Assembly: GCA_027068485.1 (NCBI GenBank)
Contig: JAMOSB010000009.1
Location: forward strand, 1 to 64,000
Length of the DNA stretch: 64,000 bases
Reading direction: 5' to 3'
Source: Sulfurovum sp.
Lineage (GTDB): Bacteria; Campylobacterota; Campylobacteria; Campylobacterales; Sulfurovaceae
Shown: piece after piece, positions 37,407 to 46,852 of the stretch
Numbering within the stretch: position 1 is the stretch's first letter
How the letters are laid out: the number at the start of each line of letters is the position of its first letter
Translations under genes and position numbers: made by a program
The notes under the pieces: model-generated
Told to the model about the DNA's origin: nothing
What the model saw: the letters and a program-made list of their open reading frames with translations, nothing else
The model's database searches: none

Positions 37407-40400
37407 CTATAGCTCAAAATCCTCTACGGGGTTGAGCTTGATAATCAGTGTCCGCAGGAGGTTGATATTGGGGACATTAGGGGCGACTATACTGTAGTGA
37501 GCATGGTCGTGTGAGGTCGCATTACGCATATTGTCTACAAACATTATACTCTTAACCTGTAGACGATCAAGCAGTTGACCAAACTCCTCCTCCTTGTCTC
37601 TATCGATCTCTAGTATCTCTTTATCAAAGAGGGCATACTTCACATGGTGAGCAAGGAGTAGAGACTTCATCTCTTCAAAATCTTTTGCCACCTTCACAGT
37701 GTAGCCTATCTTATGTAGCAATACCTCAAAGATTCTAGCATCATGTGTTGAATACTTACACAAAACAACATTAAAGGACTCCGTAGGTTCCGCTTTGAGT
37801 GGTTCTTTGATTTTGATGCTTTTGGGTTGCTTGGCTACACGCTCCCCATCAACCTTATCAGGGAAGTAGGTCGCAAGGAGGTCACGCAGTACCTCTATCT
37901 TGATGGGCTTAGACATATAGTCATCCATCCCTTCAGCCAAGAAGCGTTCTCTATCTCCCTTGAGGGCATTGGCAGTGAGTGCAACAATAGGGATATGGGG
38001 GATACCATACTCCGCCTCATAGCTCAGTATCGCCTCAGTCGCCTCGATACCATTCATCACGGGCATCTGCACATCCATAAAGATGATATCAAACCCATCA
38101 CTCATGCGTCGATCTAGTGCAACCTTACCATTATCCACCAAGGAGACCTCAGCACCTATCCCTTCGAGTGTCTGTTTGATAAGCTTCTGGTTGATACTAT
38201 TATCTTCAGCTACCAAGATACGAAGATTTTTAAACTGTATGACCTTCTGCTTCTCCTCACTCACACCAACACCTTGAGAGAGCAGAAGTGTACTCTCTAT
38301 CTTGGTGAGGTTAAAGGGTGCGTAGAGTACCCTAAAGAGTTGAGGCTCTTGATTTTGTACCTCTTGTTTCTGATAGACTTCCGTAAGTAGCACGACTTTA
38401 GAGTCGAGTTGTTCCAATAGCTCAAAATCCCCCTCCTCTAAAAGAGCATAACGAACAAAGAGAAGATCAGGGTGGAGGCTACTATTTTGCTCCGCAAGCA
38501 GTGCAAGATCACTAACCACCTCATACCCACTACTCAACGCATCGATATAGGTCTGGACATTTCTATCTTCTGTGGTTGCGGTATGGATAGAGGGGAGATA
38601 GTAGAGGATATGAAGATCCCCAAAATTATTGGTTTTTTGGATCTGCATACTGCGTTCCATCTCTAGCTCGAAAAAGAAGCGTGTCCCCTCTCCCTCTTGA
38701 CTCTCGAGATCGAGTACCCCACCCATAAACTCAACCAACCGTCCAGAGATCGTCAATCCTAGTCCTGTACCACCAAACTCACGACTGGTACTACTATCGG
38801 CTTGCGTAAAGGCCTCAAAGATCTTACTCTTCTGCTCAGGAGTGACACCAATCCCTGTATCTTTGACACTAAAGCGTACTCTATCATGGGTACTTCCACC
38901 TACCCGCTCGATACGCACATCCACCGTCCCATACTCAGGCGTAAACTTGATCGCATTACTGATGAGATTGACGAGGACTTGTTTGATCTTGTTGGGGTCA
39001 CCTTTGAGCTGATGGGTCGCTAATGCTGGATCGATATAGAGCGTAAAGGTGATCTGCTTCTCTGATGCTTTGGCACCATACGCCTCAATCCCACTCTCAA
39101 ACTCCTCGATAGGATTAAAGTCGATATGCTCTATCTCTATCTTCTCACTCTCAATCTTGGAGAGGTCAAGGATATCATTGATAACCGAGAGGAGGTTCTC
39201 TGAACTCTTCTTGATAATCTGCACAAACTCTTTTTGTTCACTATCAAGATGGGTCTCTTTGAGTAGATCAGTAAATCCAACCACCCCATTAAGCGGGGTG
39301 CGTATCTCATGAGACATATTGGCAAGGAAGAGACTCTTGGCACTGTTTGCCTCCTCTGCTAGCCTCTTACTCTCTTTGGCATCGAGTACGGTATGCTCCA
39401 AAAACTCATACATCTGTCTCTTATCTTTCTGCTGTACCATCTCAATCAGTGCCATCTCACTCTCGATATCAGAGTCACTTGCGATATTTTTGATAATCTT
39501 CTCAAGGTTCTTTGTATCACTCTCCATATGCTCAAAGATACTTCGTACAATAAAGAGTAGTATCACAAAAAAGAGGAATACCCCTATGGCTATCCACATC
39601 TGACGACTATAGTCTGTCAACTCCTCTTCAACTGTTGCTTGTGACGCACCCAAAAGCACCTTTTTTGCCCGCTCTAGCAGGGCTATTTTGGCACTCTGTT
39701 GATCGACCCAAAGTGACGCTTTAATCGTGTATCGCCCACACATAGACTCACCAATCAGTGTCGTACGATAACTAAAAAGCTTGGTCTCTATCCGCTCGTA
39801 AGAGTGTTTTCCTAAGATACTCTCTAGCTTCAAACTCTGCTCTAGAGAGAGTAGATGATGGTAATCCACAAGGTCGTTACCTGCTAAGACCCTATCCCAC
39901 ACCTCCAACTCCTCTGTACTGATGGGGGTTTTACGCAGAAGAAAGAGAGAGACTAACGCACGCTCTGTATAGCTATTGGCTTGGAGTGCTACAATCGACT
40001 GATAGACCCTAGAGAGGGCATGATCACCAAGGTGTACATCAGTCTCATACCCCGCTATGATTTGTGCTACACTCTCTACAATATAGGTATCAAAGTAGTT
40101 TTTGATCAGATCACCATTGAGGGTTTGGATATTGATCCGCTCCTGTTTGAGTCCCTCTAGCTGTGTGAGGATGGGAGTGATTTTATACCTATAGCGTCTA
40201 TTCTGCTCCCCTAGCTCTTGAAGTCTCTTGATCGCCTTATCGGTCTTGTCCCACTGAGACTCAACCGTATGGAAGTCCGACTTCCCCCCCTTGCCGATAT
40301 AGGTCGCAACCACCCCCTGCTCTTCACCTAGCTCCATCAATACACGACTCAACTGATTTTTATAGGCGAGTGCAACACCCTCTTCTCTACTCTGTTTATA

Positions 40401-40502
40401 GCCCTCATAGGCATGATAAAAATAGTACACAGAGGCCAATAATATGGCGATAATGGGTAAGACGACCGCGGTATAGGAAAAACGATTTTTTAATAGTTTC
40501 AT
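37407..40502 (-). CDS. Hybrid sensor histidine kinase with NIT-like sensor and three receiver-like domains
   Basis: NIT-like helical N-terminus; FLANMSHEIRTPLNGVVGF H-box; HATPase N/G boxes; canonical REC (LVAEDNSINQKL...IIFMDVQMPVMNG) flanked by two degenerate REC-like segments. Confidence 0.9.
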   Translation of the reverse strand: MKLLKNRFSYTAVVLPIIAILLASVYYFYHAYEGYKQSREEGVALAYKNQLSRVLMELGEEQGVVATYIGKGGKSDFHTVESQWDKTDKAIKRLQELGEQNRRYRYKITPILTQLEGLKQERINIQTLNGDLIKNYFDTYIVESVAQIIAGYETDVHLGDHALSRVYQSIVALQANSYTERALVSLFLLRKTPISTEELEVWDRVLAGNDLVDYHHLLSLEQSLKLESILGKHSYERIETKLFSYRTTLIGESMCGRYTIKASLWVDQQSAKIALLERAKKVLLGASQATVEEELTDYSRQMWIAIGVFLFFVILLFIVRSIFEHMESDTKNLEKIIKNIASDSDIESEMALIEMVQQKDKRQMYEFLEHTVLDAKESKRLAEEANSAKSLFLANMSHEIRTPLNGVVGFTDLLKETHLDSEQKEFVQIIKKSSENLLSVINDILDLSKIESEKIEIEHIDFNPIEEFESGIEAYGAKASEKQITFTLYIDPALATHQLKGDPNKIKQVLVNLISNAIKFTPEYGTVDVRIERVGGSTHDRVRFSVKDTGIGVTPEQKSKIFEAFTQADSSTSREFGGTGLGLTISGRLVEFMGGVLDLESQEGEGTRFFFELEMERSMQIQKTNNFGDLHILYYLPSIHTATTEDRNVQTYIDALSSGYEVVSDLALLAEQNSSLHPDLLFVRYALLEEGDFELLEQLDSKVVLLTEVYQKQEVQNQEPQLFRVLYAPFNLTKIESTLLLSQGVGVSEEKQKVIQFKNLRILVAEDNSINQKLIKQTLEGIGAEVSLVDNGKVALDRRMSDGFDIIFMDVQMPVMNGIEATEAILSYEAEYGIPHIPIVALTANALKGDRERFLAEGMDDYMSKPIKIEVLRDLLATYFPDKVDGERVAKQPKSIKIKEPLKAEPTESFNVVLCKYSTHDARIFEVLLHKIGYTVKVAKDFEEMKSLLLAHHVKYALFDKEILEIDRDKEEEFGQLLDRLQVKSIMFVDNMRNATSHDHAHYSIVAPNVPNINLLRTLIIKLNPVEDFEL

Positions 40503-40512
40503 ACTCTACTCC

Positions 40513-41280
40513 CTATTGGTTTTTACTATGGAAAAGTGCTAAATCTGCCAAGACACTCTCTAGGTGCAGTGTAGAGAGATAGAGGATATTGGGTAGTGTG
40601 TGCTTTTTGATTGAGACATAAAAGACCCGTACCACCCGCCAATACTGACGAATCATCTCTAGCTCTTTGAGTAGACTCCCCTCATATGAGTAGGTAAATA
40701 ACACTGCCAACTCCGTATCAAACTGATCAATCGCTCCATAGAGTGCCTTGAGTGTATGCTTGGTGACAAATCCTGCGTGATAGGCTAGATAGTATTTATT
40801 GATGCGTTCAAGGAGATACTCCATATTTTTGATACGAATAAACATCTGCTCCTCTAGTGAAAAGTCATAGGCATGCTCTTGGGTGAGAGATGTTGCCCCC
40901 TCTAAGAGGGTTTCACTATAATCTATCATCAACGCTGCACGCTCCATACTATAGGGTTGTACGACAATCTCCCCTATCTGCTCACTACTTAACGACAGAA
41001 AACTCAAAAGGTTTCGAGCATCTTTACTACGGGTAGCCGTAGCAATCAGTCGAAGCTTCTCATCAAGCTGAGAGACAATAGCTTGTAACTTCCGCTCTCC
41101 ACGCTTTGCAACATTGGCTCTTTTGGCTTGATAGAAGTACTCTTTGACAATCTTCTGACTCATAAACTTAATCTCTTCAGAGGCTTCCAAAATCTTTACA
41201 TCACTTCGTGTCGTAGCCGCACCAAGCCAAGTAGCGATCAGTTGCCAGACTATCAAGTGTATCAACATAGCTCTTTTCAT
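40513..41280 (-). CDS. Exported helical sensor-like protein (PilJ/NarX N-terminal-like), no cytoplasmic output domain
   Basis: N-terminal signal sequence (MKRAMLIHLIVWQLIATWLGAA), then an all-helical domain; immediately upstream of the NIT hybrid kinase on the same strand. Confidence 0.55.
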   Translation of the reverse strand: MKRAMLIHLIVWQLIATWLGAATTRSDVKILEASEEIKFMSQKIVKEYFYQAKRANVAKRGERKLQAIVSQLDEKLRLIATATRSKDARNLLSFLSLSSEQIGEIVVQPYSMERAALMIDYSETLLEGATSLTQEHAYDFSLEEQMFIRIKNMEYLLERINKYYLAYHAGFVTKHTLKALYGAIDQFDTELAVLFTYSYEGSLLKELEMIRQYWRVVRVFYVSIKKHTLPNILYLSTLHLESVLADLALFHSKNQ

Positions 41281-41420
41281 CGTTTGTACTCCTTTTAAAA
41301 CCCCTTATTGTACTATAAAATTGGTCATAATTGATATAAGTCATCGCCTACATACACTCAAAGTACCATTACGATATAATAATTTCACGATCTCAAAATA
41401 TAGATTTAAAGGATTGATGA

Positions 41421-41519
41421 ATGAATGAAAATATAATGAAGGCACTCCAAGATATCAGTGGGTATATGGGGGGTGCGATCAGTAACTATAGAGGAGAGTG
41501 TCTCATCCAACTATTGTAA
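41421..41519 (+). pseudogene. 32-codon ORF with promoter and RBS signals; possibly the truncated start of a larger (roadblock-like?) gene
   Basis: MNENIMKALQDISGYMGGAISNYRGECLIQLL*; upstream TATAAT and AAAGGA; own translation, absent from the ORF track. Confidence 0.35.
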
Positions 41520-41548
41520 CAGAAAAAAGCGATAATTAAGGCGTACTC

Positions 41549-42181
41549 CTAATCCTTCACGGGGTGCAAGAGTGCAAACGCGACCAACTGCTCCGTTGTA
41601 CTCAAAGAGAGTTTCTCTAGGATGCGTGTCCGATAGGTGGAGACGGTCTTGGGGCTGATATTGAGCTTTTGGGCGATTTTACTAAAACAGACTCCTTCAC
41701 TCAACGCACTATAGACCTCATACTCTCGCTGAGAGAGACTATCGAGTAGTCTATCTTTACACTTGGTAAACTTGGTACCAAAGGGGAGTGTCTCCTGATA
41801 CTCTTTGGTTAGATAGGTCGCACCACTTGAGACCCGCTTCACCGCCTCTATGAGATTTTCAGGGAGTACCGTCTTGTTGAGGTACCCCTTCGCCCCTGCT
41901 TGGATAGACTGAATGGCATAGGGGTTCTCAGGGTGCATACTCAAGACAAGGGTCGGGAGGTCGGGATAGAGATGGTTCACCTCTTGTATCGTATAGATAC
42001 CATTTTTATCTCCAAGATTGAGATCGAGAATAAGCAGATCATAGTGACTACGGCTCAGCTTCTCTTGTAGCATAGCAAAGGAGGAGGACTCCGCTATCTC
42101 AACCCTCTCCCCTAGGGAGCCTAGTATCAACCCTACGCCTGCACGCACAATCTGATGATCATCCGCTATCATCACACGCAT
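41549..42181 (-). CDS. NarL/LuxR-family response regulator
   Basis: MRVMIADDHQIVRAGVGLIL...YDLLILDLNLGDKNG...LSQREYEVYSALSEGVCFSKIAQKLNISPKTVSTYRTRILEKL. Confidence 0.95.
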   Translation of the reverse strand: MRVMIADDHQIVRAGVGLILGSLGERVEIAESSSFAMLQEKLSRSHYDLLILDLNLGDKNGIYTIQEVNHLYPDLPTLVLSMHPENPYAIQSIQAGAKGYLNKTVLPENLIEAVKRVSSGATYLTKEYQETLPFGTKFTKCKDRLLDSLSQREYEVYSALSEGVCFSKIAQKLNISPKTVSTYRTRILEKLSLSTTEQLVAFALLHPVKD

Positions 42182-42185
42182 CAGA

Positions 42186-42500
42186 CTACTCCGTGAGTAG
42201 AAGAGCCGTAATCATAGCGATACTCTCAGGAGAGTCGATATCCATACGAAGCTCTTTTATCTCTTCAGCTACAGAGCTATTACCTAGTTGAAACAGTAGC
42301 CCTTTGAGTGCATGAAGCGTACCACTCACCGCTTCTCTATCTACCACACTAGATGCTAGTTGCTCTTGAAGTCTAGCAAGGTTCTCCTCCAAATCCTTTG
42401 TCGCTTGTGTAATGAGTGGACGGATATCCTCCTCCTCAAATCCAAATGACTTCAAGTGCTTCTTGGCAATCTCTTGTGAACGATTAATGATCTTGTACAT
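42186..42500 (-). CDS. Histidine phosphotransfer (Hpt) protein
   Basis: MYKIINRSQEIAKKHLKSFGFEEEDIRPLI...GTLHALKGLLFQLGNSSVAEEIKELR; HALKG Hpt motif. Start placed at the internal Met; the track start is 42515. Confidence 0.75.
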   Translation of the reverse strand: MYKIINRSQEIAKKHLKSFGFEEEDIRPLITQATKDLEENLARLQEQLASSVVDREAVSGTLHALKGLLFQLGNSSVAEEIKELRMDIDSPESIAMITALLLTE

Positions 42501-44376
42501 TCCCTCTCTCCTCAATAATCTGATAGAGTCGATCCACTACCAAGGGTTTGGTGAGTATCCCATCAAACCCCGTCTCAGCTACCCGCTCATGGGTCTGCTT
42601 ATAGGCATCCGCGGTCAAAGCATAGGTCGCAGGGAGGGGTTTGATCTCCTTGAGCAACGCATAGAGTTTAAACCCATCAATCTCAGGCATCTTGAGATCA
42701 AGAAGCAGTAGATCATACGCCTCTTTCTCATAGTATGCTATCGCCTCCTTGGCTCCAAGTGCCAAATCCAATATCACATCAGGGTAGCGTTTTTTGACAA
42801 AGAGTCGCAAAAGATCAAGATTGGTTGCGATATCATCAACTGCCAATATCCTCGTAGTAATCTTCCTTGTTTTAGTACTTTTTCGTATTTTTGCTTTTGC
42901 TAAGCTTATGTAGTAGGAGAGTGGAGCTTGCTGTGTAAAGATACGGTCAAAATTACTCAGTGCCTCTTCCGATAGTCGCTCAACCCCCTCTGCGATAAAG
43001 GCTGTCTGCTCATAGCGTCCAAAGTGTTTGACATAGCCGATAAGCTCATCATACCCTTTGTAGTGTGCCTCTTGCCCTGTCACAATAGTAACCACATCAG
43101 GATGCTCTGTGGAGCTATTACGCTGGATAAAAAGCTCATTAGAGAACTTCTCCCCCACGCTAAATTTTTTGATATCTGCCCCCAAAGACTTAAACAACTC
43201 AAAACGCTCCATCGCATGGTGCTGATACTTCTCACTCTGGTACTCCTCTAGAAAACAGAAGTTGAGTCCTTGAAGGATAGTCGTATCAAGCGGATGACGC
43301 TTAAGCACTACCACAAACGCAAAGCGACTCCCCTGACCTTTTTGACTCTTGACGGTGAGTTCTCCTCCCATACGCTGAGCGAGCTGTTTGGAGATATAGA
43401 GTCCTAGCCCTAGCCCCTCTTCGGTATTGTTGTGACGGACATAGGACTCAAAGATACTCTCCTGCTCCTCCTCAGAGAGTCCCACCCCACTATCTTCAAC
43501 CGCAAAAGTAAACTCTACCAACTGCGGATCAATCATATTTTTAATCACTTCCAAAGAGACACTCCCTTTGGGGGTATACTTGACTGCATTACTGAGAAGA
43601 TTGCTCACGATCTCAAAGATACGATGCCCATCCCCATAAAACTGTGAGGAGAACATCGGGATATCATACTGAAACTTCAGCCCTTTGAGATGGGCTTTTT
43701 GGATAACGCTATCGATAGCCTGTATCATCACCTCATCGATCCAGAAGGGCTGTTTCTCTATCTCTAGCTGTCCTGAGTTGAGCTTACTAATCGAGAGGAT
43801 ATCCCCTACGAGTGCGGTGAGGCTCTTCGTGGCAGTCTGGATCTTATCGAGGTAGTTTTTAGTCCCTTGGGGGGAGATATTCTTCTCCTCTTGTACGATA
43901 TTGCCATACCCCTCAATCGCTGCGAGAGAGGTACGCATCTCATGAGAGACATTGGCGATCATTAGCTGATGGGTATGCAGTACCTTCTCTTGGTGCATCG
44001 AGAGGTGCCTGAGGACACGCTGTGCTGTCTGAGCTCTCTCTTGGGCTTTGATCGACTCCATACTCTTGACGACATAGGTCTTAAAAAAGAACTCCAAGAA
44101 GAAGCGATCGAGAAACTTATTGGGGGCTTCACTACGATAGTATCGTGCGAGACTACGATAGACAGAGTGAATCGTCTCAAAGAGCTGATGAGAGAAGAGC
44201 GGATCGTTTTGCATCGAGATACGATAACACAGTGCCAAGAAAAAACGCTGATCCTCCAGATCGAGTAACACCGCTTCAAGAAAACCCAAAAGCTCCTCAT
44301 GCTCCATAGGATCACTCTCAACACACTTAAGGGCTTCACTCACCACCTCTCGTATGGTACTATCTAAGACAATCAT
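42484..44376 (-). CDS. Hybrid sensor histidine kinase with C-terminal receiver
   Basis: MIANVSHEMRTSLAAIEGYGNIV H-box; GDGHRIFEIVSNLLSNAVKYTPKG; AVEDSGVGLSEEEQ; LAVDDIATNLDLL...YDLLLLDLKMPEIDGF. Confidence 0.94.
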   Translation of the reverse strand: MIVLDSTIREVVSEALKCVESDPMEHEELLGFLEAVLLDLEDQRFFLALCYRISMQNDPLFSHQLFETIHSVYRSLARYYRSEAPNKFLDRFFLEFFFKTYVVKSMESIKAQERAQTAQRVLRHLSMHQEKVLHTHQLMIANVSHEMRTSLAAIEGYGNIVQEEKNISPQGTKNYLDKIQTATKSLTALVGDILSISKLNSGQLEIEKQPFWIDEVMIQAIDSVIQKAHLKGLKFQYDIPMFSSQFYGDGHRIFEIVSNLLSNAVKYTPKGSVSLEVIKNMIDPQLVEFTFAVEDSGVGLSEEEQESIFESYVRHNNTEEGLGLGLYISKQLAQRMGGELTVKSQKGQGSRFAFVVVLKRHPLDTTILQGLNFCFLEEYQSEKYQHHAMERFELFKSLGADIKKFSVGEKFSNELFIQRNSSTEHPDVVTIVTGQEAHYKGYDELIGYVKHFGRYEQTAFIAEGVERLSEEALSNFDRIFTQQAPLSYYISLAKAKIRKSTKTRKITTRILAVDDIATNLDLLRLFVKKRYPDVILDLALGAKEAIAYYEKEAYDLLLLDLKMPEIDGFKLYALLKEIKPLPATYALTADAYKQTHERVAETGFDGILTKPLVVDRLYQIIEERGNVQDH

Positions 44377-45485
44377 ACCATCTCCTTTTCACAGAGTGAA
44401 CAGAGCGTAAAGGTCTGGTTTTGGAGCTGTGAGGATACCTCTGAGATCGAGGTACCTATCTCACCAAACGCATGTGCCCCAATAAAGGGGTGATTGAGAT
44501 GCTTCGCTAGGGTAATGAGCCACATATGCTCCCGTGTCCCCAAAAACTGCTTCATCCCAATACACGCAAACAAAAAGAGAACCCCACAATTGAGCTGAGG
44601 GTCAAAGAGTCTCTGGAAGCGTTTCTTCTCCTCAGTCACTCCTAACGGAGTCGAGATCTTGATCTCTCGGTAGGAGTCATCGATCTCTTTGTAGAGGAGG
44701 ATGCTCCCTTGCTCCCTATCGATACTCTTAATCGAAGAGAGGACACTAGATTCACTAATCGAATCGTTTTTATGAAAGAGAAAGAGCGGATGCTCAAAGG
44801 AGTTGATCCCCTCTTGGTGTATCTCCCCGATAATCTCCTCGATCACCTCAAGAGCAGGACGCCCCTCTAGTGCATAGAGTCTGTGTCCTTTGGCTTTGGT
44901 AATCTCAAGCCGTAACCCAATCGGCTCAAAGTTGTGTATGGCTATCCCTTGCATCTCATAGTAACGGCTATCGATAGAGCAGATGAGGGCTTGATGGTGG
45001 ATAAAGCGACCATTGTAGAAGAGTGTAGGCATCACTGCCTCCTCTGGGCTTCCTGCTATCATACCATAGAGCTTCCCACCCACCCCTAGACGCTTTTGAG
45101 TCACCTCAATCGTCTGCTCAGAACAGGACTCAGGCAGTTCAAACAAAAAAGCATGAGCAGAAGCAAACTTAGGCGTACACTTCTCCCACGCCTCCAACTC
45201 ACTACAACCAATCGTTTCAATGTGGTAGGCATCCTTACGAATCTCTAGTAGCATAAAGATACAGGTGTGATTACTGTTATCGATATGAGGTAGGGTATGG
45301 TAGATATTGGACTCTGAGCTACACCCAATAAACTCTAGTTCAGGATAGAGTGCATGGGCATACCCACAATGCTCTATCACCTCCGCCTCCTTACCTGCCA
45401 CATAAAACCCAATCGCAACAGTAGGAACAAACCCTATAGCACACACCGATGCAGGGGAAAAGTCTGAGACAATCTTATAGTTCAT
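44373..45485 (-). CDS. FIST-domain signal sensor protein
   Basis: YPELEFIGCSSESNIYHTLP...GGKLYGMIAGSPEEAVMPTLFYNGRFIHHQALICSIDS...CGVLFLFACIGMKQFLGTREHMWLITLAKHLNHPFIGAHAFGEIG. Confidence 0.82.
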   Translation of the reverse strand: MNYKIVSDFSPASVCAIGFVPTVAIGFYVAGKEAEVIEHCGYAHALYPELEFIGCSSESNIYHTLPHIDNSNHTCIFMLLEIRKDAYHIETIGCSELEAWEKCTPKFASAHAFLFELPESCSEQTIEVTQKRLGVGGKLYGMIAGSPEEAVMPTLFYNGRFIHHQALICSIDSRYYEMQGIAIHNFEPIGLRLEITKAKGHRLYALEGRPALEVIEEIIGEIHQEGINSFEHPLFLFHKNDSISESSVLSSIKSIDREQGSILLYKEIDDSYREIKISTPLGVTEEKKRFQRLFDPQLNCGVLFLFACIGMKQFLGTREHMWLITLAKHLNHPFIGAHAFGEIGTSISEVSSQLQNQTFTLCSLCEKEMV

Positions 45486-45566
45486 CTATACTCCTAACAG
45501 TCCAATAGAAAATTGAACTTTGCATATTATAGCCACTACTCTTTTAAACTGCATCCCTATCACCTC

Positions 45567-45588
45567 TCTGTAGGTCTCTTCCTACAGA
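45567..45588. promoter_or_regulatory. Dyad TCTGTAGG-N6-CCTACAGA between the divergent FIST and REC genes
   Basis: Perfect 8-bp inverted repeat with loop TCTCTT, just upstream of a TATACT -10-like sequence for the plus-strand REC gene. Confidence 0.5.
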
Positions 45589-45636
45589 CTTTTGAGTCAA
45601 ATTATCCTATACTCTGCAAAAATTTAGGAGTAAGTC

Positions 45637-46011
45637 ATGAACAAGAGAGTACTTTTTGTGGATGATGTACAGTATAACATTGAGTTTGAGAGTAAAGTCG
45701 TCAAGACACTCGAGAAAGAGCTAGGGATCACCATCGAAGTCGATAGTGCCAATACCCTACAAGATGCCAAAAAAATCATCGAAAACAGTATGCCCTATGA
45801 TGCGATGATTGTCGACATGAATCTCCCTGATGGTTCAGGTGTTGATGTAGCAAAAGCGGCATTTCACAAATCTGAGATTACACGCCTTGCCGCACTCACC
45901 ATCTACCCTAGTAAGTACCAAGAGTATGCTGCTTTTTTTGACCTCTTTCTACGCAAACCTATCATGCCTACAGATTTCAAAGAGGCACTTATGCGTCTTT
46001 TGAAGATTTAA
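45637..46011 (+). CDS. Stand-alone receiver-domain response regulator
   Basis: KRVLFVDDVQYNIEFESKVV...YDAMIVDMNLPDGSGVDVA...FLRKPIMPTDFKEALMRLL. Confidence 0.88.
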   Translation: MNKRVLFVDDVQYNIEFESKVVKTLEKELGITIEVDSANTLQDAKKIIENSMPYDAMIVDMNLPDGSGVDVAKAAFHKSEITRLAALTIYPSKYQEYAAFFDLFLRKPIMPTDFKEALMRLLKI

Positions 46012-46029
46012 TTGGTTACACTCCACTCC

Positions 46030-46407
46030 ATGAAAATAGGGACAGATATTATTGAAATCAGACGAATAGAGAAGCTTATAGACCGCTATGGGATTAAGTT
46101 TAAGGAGCGATACCTCTCCCCCAAAGAGATCGCTATGGCTCGCAAGATAGAGACCCTCGCAGGTCTCTGGGCTGCCAAAGAGGCGATCGCCAAAGCCTTG
46201 GGGTGTGGTATCGGTGCGGAGTTGTCCTTTTTGGATATCATCATCGCCAAGAACCACAAAGGTGCTCCCTTCTTCACCCTCACCCATGAGGCACAACAAG
46301 TACATCAACTTCATAACACTTCACTCTCTATCAGCCATGATGGTGGGTTTGCCATCGCGGTGGTAGCACTAAGCCACAAACCATACACTCAGGAGTCCTA
46401 CAGATGA
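46030..46407 (+). CDS. acpS: Holo-[acyl-carrier-protein] synthase (start refined to MKIGTDI)
   Basis: MKIGTDIIEIRRIEKLIDRYG...RYLSPKEIAMARKIETLAGLWAAKEAIAKALG...LSISHDGGFAIAVV. Confidence 0.95.
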   Translation: MKIGTDIIEIRRIEKLIDRYGIKFKERYLSPKEIAMARKIETLAGLWAAKEAIAKALGCGIGAELSFLDIIIAKNHKGAPFFTLTHEAQQVHQLHNTSLSISHDGGFAIAVVALSHKPYTQESYR

Positions 46408-46841
46408 AATCCCTTACACTACTCACACTTACCACTCTACTAATGGTCGGATGTACTCAAGAGCCTCAGACGCTTAGCAAAAGTAGACACGCCACCTCAC
46501 CCCTCATACTCGAAGATGAACCTACCGTCACACCTCTGCATGTAGCCCAACAACCACGCAGACGCTTCATCCCAAAAAAAGTCGATGATAGCAACTACAA
46601 CAGTGACTACGCCTACCCAGACAACCCCACCCAAAAACCCAAACCCACGCTAGCAGTCGCCTCCAAAACGATGCAGTATGGCGAGAAAAACAGTACACAA
46701 CCTACCCCCATTGCGATGAGCAAAGAGGCGTGTATCGGGATGATTGGAGAGGCGAAGTTTGCGAAGTATACAAAGATGCTAGGAAGCGAAGGCTCTGCCA
46801 TCAAACGATGTGTCATGCTCAAAGCGATGCGACAACGCTAA
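46404..46841 (+). CDS. Hypothetical lipoprotein
   Basis: LTLTTLLMVGC lipobox, low-complexity linker, C-terminal KEACIGMIGEAKFAKYTKMLGSEGSAIKRCVML. Confidence 0.65.
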   Translation: MKSLTLLTLTTLLMVGCTQEPQTLSKSRHATSPLILEDEPTVTPLHVAQQPRRRFIPKKVDDSNYNSDYAYPDNPTQKPKPTLAVASKTMQYGEKNSTQPTPIAMSKEACIGMIGEAKFAKYTKMLGSEGSAIKRCVMLKAMRQR

Positions 46842-46852
46842 AAGAGGTGTTC

